Below, piece after piece: positions 13,951-14,002 of a DNA stretch of 14,002 bases (position 1 is its first letter; each line of letters begins with the position of its first letter). The notes under the pieces were generated by a model, which was not told where the DNA came from, ran no database searches, and saw nothing but the letters and a program-made list of their open reading frames with translations. This DNA is from DUOX01 sp050944015. GTDB lineage: Bacteria; Bacillota; Clostridia; Oscillospirales; Oscillospiraceae. The DNA lies in assembly GCA_050944015.1 (NCBI GenBank), contig JBMNQG010000048.1, forward strand, positions 1-14,002, in the 5' to 3' direction. Position numbers and translations under genes: made by a program.

Positions 13951-14002
13951 ATCTACTACCTCACTTAACTCTTGATTTTGTATCATTGGATTTGCCTTCA
14001 GG

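Noticed and set aside
13951..14002. Possible SAM riboswitch before metK
   Set aside because: Only 52 bases of leader are present and no riboswitch core can be identified.

Overview
The window looks like chromosomal DNA from a GC-rich Gram-positive anaerobe of the Clostridia, probably near the Oscillospiraceae/Ruminococcaceae. This is inferred from AGGAGG-type ribosome sites, several clostridial-style ferredoxin proteins, a DUF4358-type lipoprotein, a second elongation-factor-G-like protein, and a perfect Bacillus-type parS site. There are no rRNA, tRNA, CRISPR, phage or insertion-sequence features. Coding density is high. The larger non-coding gaps are 747-1002, 7284-7485, 5067-5184 and 9517-9635, all under 300 bases.

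Left end (1-3981): a galE gene, cut by the window edge, runs leftward and carries an exact 16-base parS palindrome inside its reading frame. Divergent from it is a four-gene metal-uptake operon: a Fur-family regulator (probably Zur), a lipoprotein metal-binding protein, an ATPase and an ABC-3 permease. The three transporter genes overlap or abut. A promoter with a 23-base inverted repeat just after its -10 box precedes the operon, and a strong hairpin shared with the converging gene ends it.

Middle (3990-5883): a small leftward operon of a dicluster ferredoxin-like gene, a cupin and a small ferredoxin faces a divergent Crp/Fnr-family regulator. A perfect inverted repeat lies between them, placed to activate the ferredoxin operon and to repress the regulator. 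The first ferredoxin gene is broken: its two halves are in different frames and meet at a short sequence that looks like a deletion scar.

Right (5891-14002): all genes run leftward. From the right they are metK, rlmB, a 740-residue membrane protein, an EF-G-like GTPase, a membrane-anchored SGNH hydrolase and a DUF4358-type lipoprotein. The membrane protein follows the layout of a P1B-type ATPase, but the motifs needed for catalysis are missing or replaced, so it looks like a pseudo-enzyme with a long acidic cytoplasmic head. It is the least explained gene here. The most notable observations are this protein, the parS inside galE, and the deletion-fused ferredoxin gene.
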